A stretch of 64,000 bases of DNA, from assembly GCA_034670405.1 (NCBI GenBank), contig JAXDDX010000007.1, positions 3,216,001 to 3,280,000 of the forward strand. Reading direction: 5' to 3'. The notes under the pieces were generated by a model, which saw only the letters and a list, made by a program, of their open reading frames with translations, searched no databases and had not been told where the DNA came from. Both the position numbers and the translations under genes were made by a program. This document shows positions 59,463 through 64,000 of the stretch, one piece after another (the first letter of the stretch is position 1; every line of letters starts with the position of its first letter). The DNA comes from Hoplostethus atlanticus (taxonomy: Eukaryota > Chordata > Actinopteri > Trachichthyiformes > Trachichthyidae).

Positions 59463-60170
59463 CAGTTGAGGTCGGAAGTTTACATACACTTACTCTTAAG
59501 ACATTAAAACTAAAAGAATCACCACTCCAGAGACTTCATGTTACCATACATGTCTTTTGACAAGTCAGTTAGGGATATCTACTTTGGCCAGAATAAAAGT
59601 AATTTTCTCACAGTTGATCAGAGACAGATTTATTTCACTTTAAATTCACAATATCAGAATTCCAGTGGGTCAAAAATGTACATACACCAAGTTCACTGTG
59701 TCTTTAAACAGCCTGGAAGCTTCCGGAAATTAATGTCATGACTTTAGAAGCTTTGGATTGGCTAATTGTCATTATTGGGAGTGAATTGGGGGAGTACCTG
59801 TGGCTGTATTTTAGGGCCTCCCTTCAGACCCAGTGTCCGTTTGCTTGTCATCATGGGAAAATCTAAAGACATTAGCCAAGACATTAGGAAAAAAATTATA
59901 GACTTTCACAAGTCTGGTTACTTCTTGGGAGTGATTTCCAAACGTTTGAAGATACCATGTTCATCTGTACAAACAATAGTACACAAATATAAACACCACG
60001 GGAGCACACAGCCATCGCATCGTTCAGGAAGGAGACGTGTACTGACTCCTAGAAATGAACATATTATGTTGGTGCGAAAGGTTCAAAAGCATCCCAGGAC
60101 AACAGTCAAGGAACTGGTAAAGATGTTGGAGGTAACTGGTACGAAAGTATCTACATCCACACCACTTTAA
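59463..60170 (+). mobile_element. 3'-deleted Tc1 element of Sleeping Beauty type
   Basis: Left end CAGTTGAGGTCGGAAGTTTA CATACACTTA follows a TA (59,461-59,462). A second copy of the core, CAGTGGGTCAAAAATGTACA TACAC, lies about 200 bp inward (59,663-59,687), the paired direct repeats that define this group and bind its transposase. The transposase start follows at 59,853. The element stops abruptly inside the transposase at about 60,155; no right-hand inverted repeat was found downstream. Confidence 0.92.
59853..60170 (+). pseudogene. Tc1 transposase, N-terminal DNA-binding part only
   Basis: The start is the ATG of MGKSKDISQDIRKK (an upstream in-frame ATG at 59,766 is not homologous). About 100 residues remain. 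The first helix-turn-helix ends near IPCSSVQTIVHKYKHHG, followed by the basic GRRR linker that binds the minor groove, and a second helix-turn-helix up to VKMLEVTGTKVS. The whole DDE catalytic domain, normally about 230 further residues, is missing. The surviving frame has no stop or frameshift up to the break, and a stop arises within a few codons after it. The product could bind its own ends but not cut. Confidence 0.88.
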
Positions 60171-60740
60171 CATCCTCTGTCTCTATTTAACTCCTCATAT
60201 ACATATTTTCAATTATTAACTCTCCGCCATTACCATTTTTCCCTCACAATAACATTTTCCTAATTTACAGTTAAAACATTTGAAAACCAAACTTGGCATA
60301 TAGTAGCTTTTCCTAATCTTTAATTTTGTGAAATAACATTTTTGTTTGTTTGTTTGAAATCCTGATTTCCCTACTTGACTTGGCATTTACACACATTGGG
60401 TGTGATCTTGCCCCGCCCCACCCCCCCTCTCCTTAAAGCTGCCAGACAAGCTGACCTACTACAGTGCACAGATGGAACACAGAGTCCCTTTAGGGGACAT
60501 AGTAGTTTGTTCTGTTGTCAGCACCACTGTATTAAACAGTAAAGCTTTATATTTCCAATTCATTAGGGCATGGGTGCATACAGATTCACTTTGCATAGAG
60601 AACATGATGATGACATTGTTGAATTGACATTCCCATTGACATTGTTGCATGTTCCTTAATTAAATTTGCCAACCAATTGCTCCAAACAACACAACTATAC
60701 TGTATGTGTATATGTGACATGTCATACACAATTCTCCTTC
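60171..60740. other. no gene recognised
   Basis: Sequence between the Tc1 break and the LINE tail; a C-run occurs at 60,418-60,427. Nothing else seen. Confidence 0.45.
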
Positions 60741-62069
60741 TTTTTTTATACAATATGTTTATTACATTTTCTAGGTACAACACAGAACAAAACAGCTCAG
60801 ACATGACATGACAAAAATATGACAATGTGTGTATTAGCCCGCCCCCCCTCCCTACAGGCTAGACTGGGTGAGGAAACCCTTGTAAAATGGAGGATGCCAA
60901 TGTAGGACCTATATAATCCAAATATGGGTCCCAGACTTTATAAAAAGCATCCACTGAGGAATGCAGCATACACAATATGTATTCACTAGTAATACATTCC
61001 AGTATAATATTATGCCAGGACTTGGAATGACATCCTTAATCCAGAAAAGTAAAATATTTTTCCTAGTGGCAAAGGTCAATATATTGAATAGCTTCTTATG
61101 TTTGGGATTGGTAATGTGTCCATTAGGAAGGCCAAGTAATAGGCACATAGGGTCTAGGTCTATAGAAACACCAAAGGTAACACACAATTCATCCACAATA
61201 CCAGACCAATATCTCTGTAGCTTCACATATGACCAGAAGCAGTAAATGTAATTGCCAGTCTCAGAGTTGCACTTAAAACAGAAAGGAGAAGTCCATTTTA
61301 TTCTTAACAGCAGGTGTTATATGAGTACGATGTAACATTCTAAATTGGGTCAATTTGGTCCGATTACAGATCGATATTTTCTTAGCGTATTCCCAAACAT
61401 CCTGCCACTCTAGATCGTCAATGGTGAGGCCCAGATCCCTCTGCCATGCTTGTTTAGTAGCCTGGGAGGACAGAATAGGAGAATAGAATTTTATAAAATA
61501 CACTAATGAGTTTCCTGGATAACCGTGAAGTCAAGGTCCTTTCTACAGGCGAGGTCACACTATTGGATGTCAATGAGGTGTCCTTGGTGATGAAATGCCT
61601 GATTTGTAGGTATCTAAAAAATATATATATACCGCTGCTGCAGCTGGTGAAAGGATAGCAAGGTCTGGCCTTTAAATAGGTCTCCTAACTTTGTCAGGCC
61701 CTGGCTATGCCATGATCTAAAACCCGGGTCCTGGCACCCTGGCAAAAAAATCAGGGTTGTCCAAAATAGGAGTAAGAGGGGATGATAACTGAGAACGGCC
61801 CTCTATGGTACGGATCAGCCTCCAAGCCTTGACTGTGCTTAAAGTGATAGGGGTAGTACAGAGGTCCCTGACAGACTTGAAGTTATTCACAAACAATAGA
61901 GTCCGCAAGGGACAGTTGGACTGGGAGGATTCAATGTCAAGCCAAATTGAGGCTGGGTCATCTTTAAATTAATCTGCTATCACCCGGAGGTGTGACGCAA
62001 ATTGATAAAGTCTCACATTTGGTAAGTCTAGGCCCCCATCGGAACCAGCCAATTGAAGTTTTGCCATTT

Positions 62070-62981
62070 TCAGCCAAGGTTTCCTCTTGTTCCAGATGAA
62101 AGAACGTCATGCACCTTAATAACCTTGTTTGGTAGCAAAATAGGGATCATCTGTAATGGGTAGAGGAGTCTGGGCAGGATGTTCATCTTAATGAGAGCAA
62201 TCCTACCCAGCCAGGAAAGGGGTAGAGGGGCCCTGCGCCCCAGATCAGCCCTTATAGCATCTAGAATAGGGGGAAAGTTGGTCTTAAACAATTTGTCATA
62301 TGTAGGTGTTATATGTACTCCTAGGTAAACAAAACCAGAAGGAGACCAGCGAAAGGGGAAAGGCTCCGACAGGAGTGGGGCAGATCTTAGGGACCCCAGA
62401 GGCATCGCCTCCGACTTTGCCAGATTAGTTTTGTACCCAGAGAATGTGTTAAATGTTGAAATGGTTTGAATGAGGCAGGGTATAGAAGTTTGTGTTTTTT
62501 TCAAGAATAAAAGTATGTCATCCGTATAAAGACTAATTTTATGCTCCCTCTTGCCAACGAGAACACCAGATATAAGAGCTTTCTGCGTTATAGCTGGCAC
62601 CAGTGGTTCTATGGCAATATCAAAGAGCAAAGGGGATAGCGGATCTCCTTGTCTATTCCCACGATGAAGAGGAAAGTTACTGGATCTCAGTCCATTAGTC
62701 AGAACTGCTGCTGTTGGCATGTTGTATAGAACCCTGACCCATTTGACAAAATTCTCACCTATGCCAAATTCCTCCAGTGTGTGGAATAAATAGGACCACT
62801 CAACCCGGTCGAGAGAGAGCACAAGGGCATGGTCCCTGCAGTTCTGGGATATCTGAATGACATTAAGGAGCCTTCTCATGTTGTCAAAGGAATTCCGACC
62901 CTTAACAAAACCTGTCTGGTCCTCCTTAATAATGCAGGGGAGCACCTTCTCCAGATGAATGGCAAGTATTTTGGAAAGCAA
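62070..62981 (-). pseudogene. LINE reverse transcriptase domain, 303 codons open
   Basis: Blocks in order: KEDQTGFVKGRNSFDNMRR (about residues 19-37), LVLSLDRVEWSYLFHTLEEF (54-73), RGNRQGDPLSPLLFDIAIEP (107-126), KISLYTDDILLFLKK (148-162), GYKTNLAKSEAMPLG (183-197) and a thumb with WLGRIALIKMNILPRLLYP near residue 260. Two active-site defects are visible. The motif usually written DAEKAFD has lost six residues, leaving a single D before RVEW, and the YADD box reads YTDD. RQGDPLSPLLF replaces the usual RQGCPLSPLLF. Upstream, a stop sits in the conserved GKAPGPxGF block (about 63,020-63,050). Confidence 0.9.
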
Positions 62982-63559
62982 AGGGTCTAAGAGAATATTC
63001 TCAAACTCCTTGTAAAACTCTCACCCAAATCCATGTGGGCCTGGGGCCTTCCCTGATGGCATAGATTCCAGAGCAAGTAACACTTCCTCTCTAGTGATTG
63101 GGGCATTTAACAGTACTTTTTGAGCTTCTGTAACCTTTGGGAGTCCCAGGTCGGGGAAGAATGAGGGCGAGGGTACTGTCAGGCTGTTCCGACTTGTATA
63201 AATTAGGAATAAAAATAAAAATAAAAAAGCAAACTCTTTATTAATGGTTTTGGTATCAAATGATCTTACACCTTTGGAGTCTGTAATTTAAACGATAGTT
63301 TGTGAATCTGCCCTCTTTTTAACAAGATTGGCAAGGTATCTGCCAGGCTTATCCACAAACTCATACAGTTTTAGTTTGGCAAAAGGGAGTGCTCAGATTC
63401 CTGGATCAGCAGAGTGTTCAGTGCAGCCCGTGTGGCTGTCAGTTCTTTGAGCAAGTCTGGGTTAGGGCCTGATAGATAGTTTTTCTCTAAATTAGCCAGG
63501 CCAGATTCCAGAAGCTTATGCTGTGCTTGCTTCTGACGTCTCTTGGATGCCACATAAGA

Positions 63560-63999
63560 CATGATCAGGCCCCGGGAGTACGCTTTACATGTCTCCCAGA
63601 GAATAGAGGGACTATCTGTAGATGATGAGTTAATTGAATAAAGCATCTTAAATTCTGAGTTGAAGAAATTAATTTATCATTTCTAAGAAGAGATGGTTGA
63701 AGTCTCCAACGCCTTGACAGCGCCCTCTCCTCAGAAAGCGAGTAGACCATATATAAGGGGGTGTGGTCTGATAAGATAATGCTACCTATAGTACATGACA
63801 GAACCAAAAACATCTTCGATGAAGGAATGAAAAGGTAATCAATTCTAGTATGACATTTATGAGGGGCAGAAAAAAATGTAAACCCTTTGTCCGTGGGATG
63901 TAACTCCCTCCATACCCTGACATACAGAAGTGAGAGCCCTGGCTTGCTTGGAAGGGGGAGAGATACCTGGTGGAGATTTATCGAGAGAGGGATTAAGGT
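63560..63999 (-). pseudogene. LINE endonuclease C-terminus and RT linker
   Basis: Minus-strand frame from the window edge reads ...VWRELHPTDKGFTFFSAPHK, then TRIDYLF and ILSDHTPLYMV, the R-I-D-Y and S-D-H catalytic motifs of an apurinic-type endonuclease. After a frameshift near 63,650 the linker continues ILWETCKAYSRGLIMSY (63,585-63,635), as usual in this clade, followed by ANLEKNYLSGPNPDLLKE. A further shift near 63,380 leads to KPGRYLANLVKKRADS. Confidence 0.85.
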
Positions 64000-64000
64000 G

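Larger units (their letters stand above)
60741..64000 (-). mobile_element. L1/Tx1-clade LINE, 3' half, runs off the window
   Basis: Reading from 64,000 downward I see the end of the endonuclease, the RT, the thumb and C-terminal domains and a 3' UTR. The UTR carries AATAAA (complement of 60,758-60,763) and a short A tail (60,741-60,747). The coding parts fall in several frames with stops, so the copy is dead, but the domain order is complete to the 3' end. The 5' half (start of endonuclease and ORF1) would lie beyond the window. The C-terminal part includes KLTQFRMLHRTHITP near 61,315-61,360 and LLGLPNGHITNPKHKKLFN near 61,090-61,145. Confidence 0.9.

Overview
This looks like nuclear DNA from a teleost fish, probably a spiny-rayed (acanthomorph) species. 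The evidence is the repeat fauna: Tol2-like and other hAT elements, a Sleeping-Beauty-type Tc1 element, L2-like LINEs with heptamer tails, an L1/Tx1-clade LINE, a degenerate Ty3/gypsy pol, two tRNA-derived SINEs and many long (GT)n/(GA)n tracts. I recognise no complete host gene. The window reads as a gene desert or the inside of a very large intron. Nearly every ORF longer than about 100 codons that I can explain belongs to a transposable element or a tandem repeat.

Layout. At 1-9 kb there is a decayed L2 reverse transcriptase (minus), a degenerate minisatellite, compound microsatellites, a tRNA-SINE and a relic of a multi-copy transposase-like gene. At 9.2-11.2 kb lies a 1,976-bp non-autonomous Tol2-like hAT element with a perfect 8-bp target duplication and a 1.1-kb array of about 52 units of 21 bp inside it. 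At 12.15 kb there is a candidate orphan exon with good splice sites. At 13.1-14.8 kb a solo LTR with a 5-bp target duplication carries two further transposons, which are copies of the same family in opposite orientation only 40 bp apart. At 15-29 kb there is mostly unremarkable DNA with a Tc1 relic, a LINE tail and an L2 nested in another LINE tail. At 29-36 kb come a gypsy pol relic, a 643-bp hAT derivative, a 230-bp Tc1-type MITE and L2 fragments. At 36-59 kb there is mostly unique-looking DNA with scattered LINE, SINE and MITE pieces and a second candidate exon near 55.9 kb. At 59.5-64 kb a truncated Tc1 element is followed by the 3' half of an L1/Tx1 LINE on the minus strand that runs off the window end.

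The genes do not form a pathway; the story is one of layered insertion. Almost all LINE and gypsy coding relics lie on the minus strand. If the window is intronic, that weakly suggests a host gene read on the plus strand, which matches the strand of both candidate exons. All family names rest on recognised motifs and termini, not on database searches.
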